Below are positions 54,629 to 63,072 of a stretch of 64,000 nt of DNA, one piece after another. A program made the position numbers and the translations under genes. Origin of the DNA: Paenibacillus polygoni (GTDB lineage: Bacteria > Bacillota > Bacilli > Paenibacillales > Paenibacillaceae); assembly GCF_030263935.1 (NCBI RefSeq), contig NZ_CP127162.1, positions 877,501 through 941,500 on the forward strand. The letters run 5' to 3'. Below the pieces are notes generated by a model, which saw only the letters and a program-made list of their open reading frames with translations, had not been told where the DNA came from and ran no database searches. Each line of letters starts with the position of its first letter. Within the stretch, counting starts at the first letter, position 1.

Positions 54629-54658
54629 TTGACAAATGAAAGAATATTATGTGAAAAT
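54629..54658 (+). promoter_or_regulatory. Internal promoter before the isomerase gene
   Basis: TTGACA and GAAAAT are separated by 18 bases. The -10 is weak but preceded by TG at the right place for an extended -10. Confidence 0.45.
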
Positions 54659-54724
54659 AGTGTTGTAATTATTGGAAAACAAAAAGATAAATAAATAGAT
54701 AGGAATGAAGGGGAGGGACGTAAC

Positions 54725-55192
54725 ATGAAAATTGGCTTAGGTTCAGATCATAATGCTCACGGATTAAAACAGGCTTTATGGGAATATATCGAAGAATTAG
54801 GGCATGAAGTTGTAGATTACGGCTCACAAGATGATTGTACAGCTATTGATTATCCTGGGGTTGCATTTGAGGTAGGAACAGACATCATGGCGAATAAACT
54901 GGACAGAGGGATTCTTGTTTGCGGCACCGGACTAGGAATGGCTATCGCAGCTTGTAAAGTACCAGGGATTAGAGCCGCTACCACTCATGACGTTTATTCT
55001 GCAGAGAGAGCTTGCAAAAGTAATGACGCACAAATTATTACTTTAGGCGAAAAAGTAATCGGGATTGAAGCAGCAAAAAAAGTGGTTGAAATGTACTTAA
55101 GCTCAACGTTCCCTGGAGGAAATTCTGCCCGTAAAGTGCAGCAGATTTCGGAACAAGAAAAGATCTACATGAACGGGAGGGTTTCGCTGTAA
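54725..55192 (+). CDS. RpiB/LacAB-family isomerase, probable erythrulose-4-phosphate isomerase
   Basis: Interconverts a ketose and an aldose phosphate. The 155 residues fit the RpiB family: IGLGSDHNAHGLKQAL, active-site Cys in GILVCGTGLGMAIAACKVPGIRAA, HDVYSAERACKSNDAQI and the end GGNSARKVQQI. In C4 polyol pathways a homologue (DerI/EryI) makes D-erythrose 4-phosphate from erythrulose 4-phosphate; this role is inferred from neighbours. Its stop shares a base with the DhaK-like start (TAATG). Confidence 0.87.
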   Translation: MKIGLGSDHNAHGLKQALWEYIEELGHEVVDYGSQDDCTAIDYPGVAFEVGTDIMANKLDRGILVCGTGLGMAIAACKVPGIRAATTHDVYSAERACKSNDAQIITLGEKVIGIEAAKKVVEMYLSSTFPGGNSARKVQQISEQEKIYMNGRVSL

Positions 55193-56196
55193 TGAAAAAA
55201 TTAATGAACAACCCAACGAATGTTGTCGATGAGATGATCGAAGGTTATGTGAAAGCCTTTCCTAACTATGTGAAGCAATTAGAGGAAAATAAAAGAGCGC
55301 TGGTAGCCGTTCGCCAAGAAGAAACAAACAAAGTAGGTGTACTGATTGGCGGAGGATCAGGACATGAGCCGGCTTTTATGGGATATGTCGGTTACGGAAT
55401 GGCTGATGGTGTGGCTGTAGGAAATATTTTTGCATCCCCGTCACCTGATCCCATAGTTGAAGTAACCAAAAAAATAGATAACGGACAAGGTGTCGTTTTT
55501 ATTTATGGGAATTATGCAGGCGATTTAATGAACTTCGGCATGGCAGCAGAAATTGCTGATCTTGAAGAAGATATTAAAGTAGAACGCGTTATTGTTACGG
55601 ATGATGTGGCCTCAGCACCTAAAGAGGAGATGCACAAGCGCCGTGGTATTGCAGGAGAATTCTTTGTAACTAAGGCAGCAGGAGCAGCGGCTGAGAAAGG
55701 ATACTCCATTGAGGATGTTGTTCGTGTAGCTAAACAGATGAACGATGTGACTCGGACGATGGGGGTTGGCCTGTCACCTTGCTCCTTACCGCAAACAGGG
55801 ATGCCTAGCTTTGAACTAGCAGAAGATGAGATGGAGATCGGCTTAGGACATCATGGAGAGCCTGGTATTGAAAAGGGGAAATTACAAACGGCTGATGAAG
55901 TAGTAGATCGTTTGGTGGAAGATATTTTAAAAGATATGCCGATTGAAAGCGGTAACAAGGTAGCTGTTCTGGTGAATGGTCTAGGTTCGACAACAAATAT
56001 GGAACTGTATATTATGTTCCGAAGAGTTGAGCAAATTCTATCGAGTAAGAACATTCACATTCATCGTTCCTTTGTTGGAAGCTACAGTACTTCGTTAGAA
56101 ATGGGCGGGGCATCTGTTTCCATTGCCAAACTGAATGATGAATTAGCAGAAATGATAGACTTCGCGGCGGATTGTCCGATGTACGTACAACGATAG
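55192..56196 (+). CDS. DhaK-like kinase subunit, probable erythrulose kinase
   Basis: The ketose-binding half of a dihydroxyacetone kinase-type enzyme, 334 residues. GGGSGHEPAFMGYVG near residue 50 and LGHHGEPG, whose His binds the substrate carbonyl covalently in DhaK, are both present. In the C4 polyol setting the substrate is probably erythrulose (compare DerK/LerK) rather than dihydroxyacetone. No DhaM (PTS) subunit is present, so phosphate likely comes from ATP via the DhaL-like partner. Confidence 0.88.
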   Translation: MKKLMNNPTNVVDEMIEGYVKAFPNYVKQLEENKRALVAVRQEETNKVGVLIGGGSGHEPAFMGYVGYGMADGVAVGNIFASPSPDPIVEVTKKIDNGQGVVFIYGNYAGDLMNFGMAAEIADLEEDIKVERVIVTDDVASAPKEEMHKRRGIAGEFFVTKAAGAAAEKGYSIEDVVRVAKQMNDVTRTMGVGLSPCSLPQTGMPSFELAEDEMEIGLGHHGEPGIEKGKLQTADEVVDRLVEDILKDMPIESGNKVAVLVNGLGSTTNMELYIMFRRVEQILSSKNIHIHRSFVGSYSTSLEMGGASVSIAKLNDELAEMIDFAADCPMYVQR

Positions 56197-56207
56197 GGGG
56201 AGCGACA

Positions 56208-56867
56208 ATGGAGATTTCAGCAGTTCAATTCAAACAATTCTTAATGAATGTTGTAGAGATGATAGAAGAACAAAAAGATTATTTATGCGAGCTTGATCGT
56301 AAACTTGGTGATGGAGATCATGGGGTAACGATGTCAATTGGCTGGCAAGCAGTTAAGGAACAGCTTGAAGGACCGTTAGCAGAGGAACAAGATTGTGTGA
56401 AATTGAGTTCGACTGCGGGACGTACATTTTTGAGTGCGGTGGGTTCATCTGTCGGCCCGCTGTATGCTACAGGTTTCATGCGCGGTGCAAAAGCGCTAAA
56501 AGGGAAAGAAGTATTAGATGATACGGCATGGAAGGATTACTGGGTGGCATTCGTTGACGGCGTTCAAGAGCGCGGACAAGCGGAACTTGGAGATAAAACG
56601 ATGATGGATGCATTAATTCCCGCACGTAATACCTTAGTAGATGCATTTGAGCAAGAAGGCAACTTTATTAAATCGATCGAGCTTGCTGTGCAATCTGCTA
56701 AAGATGGTGCAGCTTCTACAAAGGATATGCTTTCAAAACGCGGCCGTTCCAGTCGTTTAGGTGAACGCTCCATTGGTGCACAAGATCCAGGAGCAACATC
56801 AGCAGCAGCGATTCTAGAAGTATTCCTGCAAACCGTAAAATCTTCTGTATGTGAATCAATTTCATAA
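56208..56867 (+). CDS. DhaL-like kinase subunit
   Basis: The nucleotide-binding half of the kinase, 219 residues. The Asp triad that binds ADP-magnesium is seen in LGDGDHGVTM, and SSVGPLYATGFMRGAK, DKTMMDALIPA and GRSSRLGERSIGAQDPGATS are typical of DhaL. ATG 56208 follows GGGGGAG by 5 bases; the longer frame from 56172 overlaps dhaK. It completes a two-subunit enzyme with the preceding protein. Confidence 0.88.
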   Translation: MEISAVQFKQFLMNVVEMIEEQKDYLCELDRKLGDGDHGVTMSIGWQAVKEQLEGPLAEEQDCVKLSSTAGRTFLSAVGSSVGPLYATGFMRGAKALKGKEVLDDTAWKDYWVAFVDGVQERGQAELGDKTMMDALIPARNTLVDAFEQEGNFIKSIELAVQSAKDGAASTKDMLSKRGRSSRLGERSIGAQDPGATSAAAILEVFLQTVKSSVCESIS

Positions 56868-56933
56868 TATCTTTCCTGAGTTATAAATTGATTTAATAAG
56901 TTATGAGATTGATTCATGTGTGTAATTTTTCGT

Positions 56934-56990
56934 CACCCATCCTTAATTGAATGATGTTACAAAACATACTTTTAAGGATGGGTGATTTTT
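56934..56990 (+). terminator. Terminator/attenuator with long loop between dhaL-like and glpX-like genes
   Basis: A perfect 13-bp stem CACCCATCCTTAA/TTAAGGATGGGTG encloses a 25-base loop and is followed by ATTTTTAT. It would reduce expression of the GlpX-like gene relative to the kinase. Confidence 0.75.
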
Positions 56991-57018
56991 ATTGTCTTTT
57001 TTGAGAGGAATGAGGAAA

Positions 57019-58005
57019 ATGACTGTACAAATTAAGCATTTTACTAATGATTTTATGAAGGTTACACAGATGGCTGCACTTCATACGTATTCATGGATCG
57101 GTCGTGGCAATAAAATAGAGGCGGACCGTGCGGGAACCAATGCAATGCGGAATGTGTTGAATCAATTACCTATTGCATCTACCGTTGTCATTGGTGAGGG
57201 TGAAATGGATGAGGCACCGATGCTGTATATAGGTGAAGAATTAGGAGCAGGTAAAGATTTAAAAGTAGATTTAGCTGTTGATCCTATTGAAGGAACCACC
57301 CTTGTGTCTAAAGGGATGCATGGAGCACTAGCTGTATTAGCAGTTGCGCCGAAAGGGACACTGCTGCATGCCCCAGATATGTACATGAAAAAGATAGCAT
57401 GCGGCAAGAAAGCAAAGGGAGCTATTTGCTTAGAGGATTCACTTAAAGAAAATATGCACCGGGTTGCAGAAGCATTGGGGAAAAAGGTAAACGAATTAAC
57501 AGTAATGATCCAAGATCGCCCGCGCCATCAACAATGGATTAATGATGTACTCGAGGAAGGTGCAAGGGTTAAACTATTCTCTGAAGTAGATATCACAGGA
57601 GTTTTGGCTACATCGATAGAACAATGTGAGGTTGATCTATTCATTGGGATTGGCGGAGCACCAGAAGGCGTAATTGCAGCGGTCGCACAAAAAGGATTTA
57701 ATGGTGATTTCCAAGGACAACTTATGCCTCAAACTGAGCAGGAATATGAACGTTGTTTACAAATGGGAGTTAGCGATCCAAAACATATTTTATTACTTGA
57801 TGAAATCGTAAAATCAGAAGACTGCTTGTTTAGTGCAACAGGTGTCACAGATGGACTTATCCTGAACGGGGTGAAACATAGCAACCAAAAACAGGAGATG
57901 CAGACACATAGTTTAATTGTTTCCCAGAATCATATACAATTTATTGTTGGTAATCATGAAGAAGAAGGATTCGAAATCTACGAGCAAACCAGCAAAATAG
58001 GCTAG
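57019..58005 (+). CDS. GlpX-like class II fructose/sedoheptulose bisphosphatase
   Basis: Removes the 1-phosphate of fructose 1,6- or sedoheptulose 1,7-bisphosphate. About 328 residues with class II signatures: GRGNKIEADRAGTNAMR, VIGEGEMDEAPMLYIGEELG and VDPIEGTTL (metal-binding acidic residues), and GIGGAPEGVIAA. The start is taken at ATG 57019, 10 bases after AGAGG; ATG 57010 and TTG 56992 are alternatives. Within a C4 pathway that yields erythrose 4-phosphate, a sedoheptulose bisphosphatase role is plausible. This is inference. Confidence 0.88.
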   Translation: MTVQIKHFTNDFMKVTQMAALHTYSWIGRGNKIEADRAGTNAMRNVLNQLPIASTVVIGEGEMDEAPMLYIGEELGAGKDLKVDLAVDPIEGTTLVSKGMHGALAVLAVAPKGTLLHAPDMYMKKIACGKKAKGAICLEDSLKENMHRVAEALGKKVNELTVMIQDRPRHQQWINDVLEEGARVKLFSEVDITGVLATSIEQCEVDLFIGIGGAPEGVIAAVAQKGFNGDFQGQLMPQTEQEYERCLQMGVSDPKHILLLDEIVKSEDCLFSATGVTDGLILNGVKHSNQKQEMQTHSLIVSQNHIQFIVGNHEEEGFEIYEQTSKIG

Positions 58006-58023
58006 TCATTGAATAGAATTTGC

Positions 58024-58052
58024 AAACGACCAATGAATGAAATTGATCGTTT
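58024..58052. terminator. Possible hairpin between convergent genes
   Basis: AAACGACCAAT pairs with AATTGATCGTTT with one mismatch, without a strong U tract. Confidence 0.35.
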
Positions 58053-58087
58053 GAACCATCTATTACGATCTTACGTCTCTTCATATT

Positions 58088-58585
58088 TTATTTGGATATG
58101 ATCTCATCAAGGATGTGTACAATTTCCTCAAAGTTGTATACATCCTTATTTACTTTCCAAGTATCCGTATCTTTCACCATCGTTATATCTCCATGTAAAT
58201 CAATATGTTCATTTCCAAAAGTGAGTGTCCCTGTGTAACTTAATTCGATCTCCTGATCTGTTTGAATTTTCTTAGTGAGTTCTAAGTCATTCATCTCAAC
58301 TTTACTTTGTTTGTAATTCGCGATAAGAAATCCATTTTGATATGTACGAGTGATCACATTTTGATCATAGAATACAGTGGTCGTCAGTGGTTTAACGGCC
58401 TCTTGTTTCGCTTGAATATCCTCGATTGATATCTCTGCGTTCGGTCCCGGTTGATCTGCTTTATACTCAATCGTTTTGTATTCTTTTGCTACTTTTATCG
58501 CATCGTCTAAATCTCTATCATTAGATGTGCAGGCAGAGAGGATGAGAGTGAACAAAAGAATCAGGACGGTAAATGACATACGCAT
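58088..58585 (-). CDS. Small lipoprotein of unknown function
   Basis: About 165 residues: signal peptide MRMSFTVLILLFTLILSAC with a lipobox LSAC, then a soluble domain of mixed strands and helices (for example ELSYTGTLTFGNEHIDLHGDI). I do not recognise the family. The start at 58585 follows AGGAGG; the ORF extends upstream but without a signal-like beginning. It is convergent with the GlpX-like gene. Confidence 0.8.
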   Translation of the reverse strand: MRMSFTVLILLFTLILSACTSNDRDLDDAIKVAKEYKTIEYKADQPGPNAEISIEDIQAKQEAVKPLTTTVFYDQNVITRTYQNGFLIANYKQSKVEMNDLELTKKIQTDQEIELSYTGTLTFGNEHIDLHGDITMVKDTDTWKVNKDVYNFEEIVHILDEIISK

Positions 58586-58822
58586 CAGTATTCCTCCTTT
58601 TAATGAGTTGTGAAATTGATCTATCAATAATAATCTACCATAATTATACATTACATGAATACTTAGTTATATATAGCGTTTTAATCGATCTCGATTGCCT
58701 CGGAGGATCTCTTAACCTCTTTTGCTTGAAGTGGATTTTCATAGCTAGATTAAAGATTACGTCATATGATTAGTACATACTGTTCTCACTGCAAGAGCAT
58801 CTTCGCAATAAGGAGGATATTC

Positions 58823-59704
58823 ATGAACATCCCCAAAGGTACCTATGGTTTTCGGTTCGCCGAAGATAAGGAGCTTCAGCTGTGCGTGTTATTTGCTGCC
58901 GGTTATGATTCGATTACCAACCCTTCTTATCATTGGGACGGACTGAAGCGAACCGATGGGCCTCTTCTGCTGTTCCAGTATACGATTAGCGGCGAAGGGG
59001 TATATGAGTCGGGGAACCAAACTCACTATATCACGGCTGGACAAGCTTTTCTGGCTGAAATTCCAGGACCTCACCGCTATTATTATCACCCGAAATCAAA
59101 AGAGCCTTGGGATTTTCTATTCCTGCTGTTCCGGCCCAATCTGATCTTGCCCCACTGGCGCAAATTTCTGGGAGAAGCGGGGGAGACTCCTTATCTGCCT
59201 ATGGATTGTGCGCCTGTCCGAATATTACAAATGATCGTGGCGGATGCGGCAGCGGGCAGAATTATCGATCCCTTGATTGCATCTTCTTGCGTCTATCAGT
59301 TCATGACAGAACTTGCGAGACTACAGGTAACAACGTTGCGGAACAGGGACAACTGGCCTGAAAATGTAAGGCTTGCAGCTGCATTTATTGAAGCAAATTA
59401 TTCACAGATGATCAGTATCGATCAGCTGTCCGAATATGTCTCTCTATCGAAATATCACTTGATCCGCCGATTTTCGGCCAGTACGGGCCTGACGCCAGGT
59501 GCTTATTTGACGCGTGTCCGTACGGAGAAAGCAATGGAGTTGCTTCGGGGAACTGACCTTAGCATAGAGGCAATTGCCGAACGGATTGGCTACTCCAGCG
59601 GAAGTTATTTCATTAAAGCATTTCGCAGTGTGGCAGGCCTTACACCGGGAGAATTTCGCAGTGGGGGCGACTGCCTTGCTTATCGCAAATTGTTTTTTGA
59701 CTGA
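58823..59704 (+). CDS. AraC-family regulator, probable regulator of the GH27 gene
   Basis: A 293-residue protein. The N-terminal cupin-like part has LLLFQYTISGEGVYESGN and GQAFLAEIPGPHRYYYHP. The C-terminal helix-turn-helix pair reads SIDQLSEYVSLSKYHLIRRF and SIEAIAERIGYSSGSYFIKAFRSVAGLTPGEFR. ATG 58823 follows AAGGAGG by 6 bases. The GH27 gene starts 119 bases after it in the same direction, so a role in alpha-galactoside use is inferred. Confidence 0.9.
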   Translation: MNIPKGTYGFRFAEDKELQLCVLFAAGYDSITNPSYHWDGLKRTDGPLLLFQYTISGEGVYESGNQTHYITAGQAFLAEIPGPHRYYYHPKSKEPWDFLFLLFRPNLILPHWRKFLGEAGETPYLPMDCAPVRILQMIVADAAAGRIIDPLIASSCVYQFMTELARLQVTTLRNRDNWPENVRLAAAFIEANYSQMISIDQLSEYVSLSKYHLIRRFSASTGLTPGAYLTRVRTEKAMELLRGTDLSIEAIAERIGYSSGSYFIKAFRSVAGLTPGEFRSGGDCLAYRKLFFD

Positions 59705-59823
59705 CCGCAATATTTTACTATTCCGCTTTTAAGATTACTGTAGATATTACGAATCTCCTTTACTATGCTAAACATAGCAAGAGGTAGCAAGAGCAATATT
59801 AAACAGTAAAGGAGCTTTTGAAA

Positions 59824-61104
59824 ATGGATCATAAGCTTATAGCGTCTACACCGCCGCTTGGCTGGAACAGTTGGGATTGCTACGGTGCAGCCGTAACAGA
59901 AGATGAAATTCGGGGCAATGCGGAATACATGGCAAAGCATCTCAAAGCATACGGATGGAGCTACATTACCGTTGATATTCAGTGGTACGAGCCTCATGCG
60001 AACTCCTCACAATACCGGCCGTTTGTTCCACTAGTAATGGATGAATACTCCCGGCTCATGCCTGCTGAGAACCGCTTTCCCTCCGCGGCAGATGGACAAG
60101 GATTTAAGCCGTTAGCCGATTATGTACACAGCCTTGGACTTAAATTTGGTATACATATTATGCGCGGCATACCTCGGCAAGCGGCCCATGCGGGCACTTC
60201 CATTCTTGGTACGTCGGCGACAGCACGCGATATAGCGCATACGAATTCGATCTGTCCATGGAATACGGATATGTATGGCGTGGATGCGTCGAAGGAAGGG
60301 GCACAGGCTTATTACAATTCTCTCTTTGAATTGTACGCAGAATGGGGCGTTGACCTGGTAAAAGTGGATGATATTGCAGCTTCCAGGCTGTATGACACCC
60401 ATCAGCCGGAGATCGCAATGATCGCAAAAGCGATCGAAAACTGCGGTCGGCCTATGGTGTTAAGCCTATCTCCTGGTCCTGCTCCGGTAGAATATGCGGA
60501 GTTTTTCACTTCGCATGCGAACATGTGGCGTATCACAGATGACTTTTGGGATCAGTGGCCGCTCCTTTTGGATATGTTCGATCGGTGCAGAACATGGCAT
60601 GGTATACCCGAGGCAGGTTCCTGGCCTGACTGTGACATGCTGCCGCTCGGTCACATTGGCATTCGCTCGGTGGATGGCGGAGGGGCGGACCGCTGGACCC
60701 GGTTTACACGTGACGAACAGCTAACTATGATGTCGCTTTGGAGCATTTTCCGCTCGCCGCTCATCTTTGGGGGCGAATTACGAGACTGCGATGACTGGAC
60801 GCTGTCACTGCTTACAAACCGTGAGGTTCTGCGCATGCACCAGGAGAGCCGCGGAGCCAAAGAAGCATTACGCCAAGGAGACCTCATTGTTTGGACGGCC
60901 GAAGACACCGAAGGACCTCGCTACGCGGCAATATTCAATATCGGTGAGAGTCTGCTTTCAGTAGACTTGGATATTGAGCAAATCGGTCTCGGAGACAGCA
61001 CTGCTGGAAATGAACTGTGGAGCGGAGCACAAGCTGAACTTGCGGAAGGAGTACTTCAGGCTACTGTGCCGCCACATGGGGTACGACTCTATCGGTTCTA
61101 TTAA
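59824..61104 (+). CDS. Glycoside hydrolase GH27, alpha-galactosidase
   Basis: A retaining exo-enzyme that releases terminal alpha-galactose (some relatives act on N-acetylgalactosamine or isomaltose). The 426 residues lack a signal peptide. GH27 motifs: PPLGWNSWDCYG at the start, catalytic nucleophile Asp in VDLVKVDD, and the acid/base Asp in MWRITDDFWDQW. MLPLGHIG and EQLTMMSLWSIFRSPLIFGGEL are also standard, followed by a beta-sandwich tail. ATG 59824 is 8 bases after AAAGGAGC. A terminator follows. Confidence 0.92.
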   Translation: MDHKLIASTPPLGWNSWDCYGAAVTEDEIRGNAEYMAKHLKAYGWSYITVDIQWYEPHANSSQYRPFVPLVMDEYSRLMPAENRFPSAADGQGFKPLADYVHSLGLKFGIHIMRGIPRQAAHAGTSILGTSATARDIAHTNSICPWNTDMYGVDASKEGAQAYYNSLFELYAEWGVDLVKVDDIAASRLYDTHQPEIAMIAKAIENCGRPMVLSLSPGPAPVEYAEFFTSHANMWRITDDFWDQWPLLLDMFDRCRTWHGIPEAGSWPDCDMLPLGHIGIRSVDGGGADRWTRFTRDEQLTMMSLWSIFRSPLIFGGELRDCDDWTLSLLTNREVLRMHQESRGAKEALRQGDLIVWTAEDTEGPRYAAIFNIGESLLSVDLDIEQIGLGDSTAGNELWSGAQAELAEGVLQATVPPHGVRLYRFY

Positions 61105-61127
61105 GAGTATCAATAAAGAATATTAAT

Positions 61128-61163
61128 AAAGAGATCTACCCATCATGGGCAGATCTCTTTATT
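61128..61163 (+). terminator. Intrinsic terminator, bidirectional
   Basis: A perfect stem AAAGAGATCT-(A)CCC/GGG(C)-AGATCTCTTT lies between GH27 and the convergent isomerase operon. Confidence 0.85.
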
Positions 61164-61279
61164 ATATCTACAGCATTCATCATGGCGAAGTCGGAGAAAG
61201 GGTCTGGGAAGAAGCAAAACGTTTTGTATTTTGACGCGCTTGGGAACGGCATGAAGATAGCCCCTCAATGAATCTCGTT

Positions 61280-62161
61280 TTACTCCCCGCGATACTTTTT
61301 AATAAACTGAACGGCTTTCCGAATATCTTCTTCCGGTGAAGCACCGACTTCTCGCTCAATCGTGAGATAACCTTTATATCCGATCTCTTGGAGTGCAGCA
61401 AAGTACGCATCAAAATCTACTTGGCCTTCGCCTAATGGAACCTCCAGGAATGCAGCTCCGGAAGAAGCCATCTCCGCAATCTTCTCATGCGTCATGCCTT
61501 CATATCCAAGGTAACCATAGACCTCTTTAGGATCGATGGGTCTTATTTGTCTGCCGTCTTTCACATGGGTGTGGACGATGTAATCTTTCAAAACCTTGAC
61601 GCCTTGCACCGGATCATCGCCGGTTACCATGACCATATTCGCCGGGTCAAAGTTAACGGATACGCCGTTTGTACTGAGTGTATCCAGGAATCCTTTGAGA
61701 TGAGCAGAGCGCTCAGGTCCCGTCTCAATGGCAAAGTAGGCGTTCATACTCTTCGCATAGACCCCAAGTTCTTCACAGGCAGATTGCATTGCAGCGTAGA
61801 TGGGACCGTTCACATCATCAGGAACAATACCTATATGTGTGGTGACTATATTCGTTCCCAGTTCTACAGCGAGGTCAAGAATGCGTTTAGACTTTTCGAT
61901 TTTTTCCGGATTAACCGCTGCATCTTGAAATCCATGACCGCCAAGATCGCCGCAGAGAGCCGATATGTCAAGTCCGAGATCTGCAATATAGCTTTTCAGT
62001 TCTTTCCGTGCGGCAGTTGATAGATTCTCGGGGGACATCTCGCCGGATACAGCGTAGATTTGTACGCCTTCTGCACCAACTTCTTTTGACTTCCTCAGCC
62101 CCTCTCGAAGACCCGCTTGGAAACTGTCAGAGATAACCCCGATTTTATTAGGTAAGGACAA
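61280..62161 (-). CDS. Sugar phosphate isomerase/epimerase family protein (first)
   Basis: A 293-residue TIM-barrel protein of the xylose-isomerase-like family. Typical metal-site Glu and His residues appear in FAIETGPE, NFDPANMVM, IVHTHVKDGR and FLEVPLGEGQVDFDAY. TTG 62161 is a good start, 6 bases after AAGGAGGT. It is the last gene of a leftward operon with a second isomerase and an oxidoreductase, an arrangement common for oxidation and isomerisation of sugars or inositols. Its substrate is unknown. Confidence 0.85.
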   Translation of the reverse strand: MSLPNKIGVISDSFQAGLREGLRKSKEVGAEGVQIYAVSGEMSPENLSTAARKELKSYIADLGLDISALCGDLGGHGFQDAAVNPEKIEKSKRILDLAVELGTNIVTTHIGIVPDDVNGPIYAAMQSACEELGVYAKSMNAYFAIETGPERSAHLKGFLDTLSTNGVSVNFDPANMVMVTGDDPVQGVKVLKDYIVHTHVKDGRQIRPIDPKEVYGYLGYEGMTHEKIAEMASSGAAFLEVPLGEGQVDFDAYFAALQEIGYKGYLTIEREVGASPEEDIRKAVQFIKKYRGE

Positions 62162-62214
62162 GATTATACCTCCTTATTCACTGTGTGAATGGTAGTTTTC
62201 AGAAATACATTACC

Positions 62215-63072
62215 CTAAGCTTCATCCCAAAACCTTCTTACGTTACTTAGACCATTACGAGCCCCGAACGTGCAGTCTTCCAGACCTTCAAACTCAAGAC
62301 TTATATAACCGTCATAACCAGAAGATTTAATAACCCGAATGATGTCGCGCAGCGGAATGTCACCTTGACCCGCCACTGCTCCGCGCAGATAGTTACCGGC
62401 AGTGGATCTAAAAAATCCTTCGCCTGGATTCTCCCCGGCAGGGCGAACATAAAAATCTTTAATATGCACTATGGATGCATAAGGAAGGTTATTCTTCACA
62501 CCCGCAAGCGGCGGCTCATCTGCACATAGGAAGTTACCTACATCGAGTGTCGTTTTGAAGTTGGGCATATTCACTGCGTGAATCAGAGCCTGAATCCGGT
62601 CACTGTGCTGAATGAAATAACCGTGATTCTCTACACTTGTGGTAATGCCATACGTACCAGCGTATTCTGCAATCTCCCGGCAAGCGGCAGCAAGCCGGTC
62701 TATATTTGCATTGAAATGGGCGATAGATACATCGGGAGAGGAAGCTACATCATGACGCATCAACTTCACGCCGAGCCTGTTTGCAATATCGACTTCTTTT
62801 TTTACGCGTGCAATCTCTTGCTGGCAGGCTTCTTCGCTGTCTACAAGGAAATTGGCCCCGATCGCATAGTTGGATATTTCAAGACCGCGCTCTGCGGCTT
62901 TTGTTACGATCAGATCAATCAGCTCAGGCTGTTCGGTCAGGTTATAGCCAAGCGGTACAATTTCTATATGTTCTCCGCCATGATCCGCTGTAAAATCAAC
63001 GACATCTGCAATCGTCATCGTTCCTTTGTTCAGCGCTTGATACAAGCTGTAGGAACTAAGTCCAAGTTTCAT
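62215..63072 (-). CDS. Sugar phosphate isomerase/epimerase family protein (second)
   Basis: A 285-residue paralogue of the same TIM-barrel family: VENHGYF and TLDVGNFLC for metal binding, VHIKDFYV and ISLEFEGLEDC at the end. It overlaps the oxidoreductase stop (ATGA), so the two are co-translated. Two isomerases with one dehydrogenase suggest a multi-step sugar conversion. Confidence 0.85.
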   Translation of the reverse strand: MKLGLSSYSLYQALNKGTMTIADVVDFTADHGGEHIEIVPLGYNLTEQPELIDLIVTKAAERGLEISNYAIGANFLVDSEEACQQEIARVKKEVDIANRLGVKLMRHDVASSPDVSIAHFNANIDRLAAACREIAEYAGTYGITTSVENHGYFIQHSDRIQALIHAVNMPNFKTTLDVGNFLCADEPPLAGVKNNLPYASIVHIKDFYVRPAGENPGEGFFRSTAGNYLRGAVAGQGDIPLRDIIRVIKSSGYDGYISLEFEGLEDCTFGARNGLSNVRRFWDEA

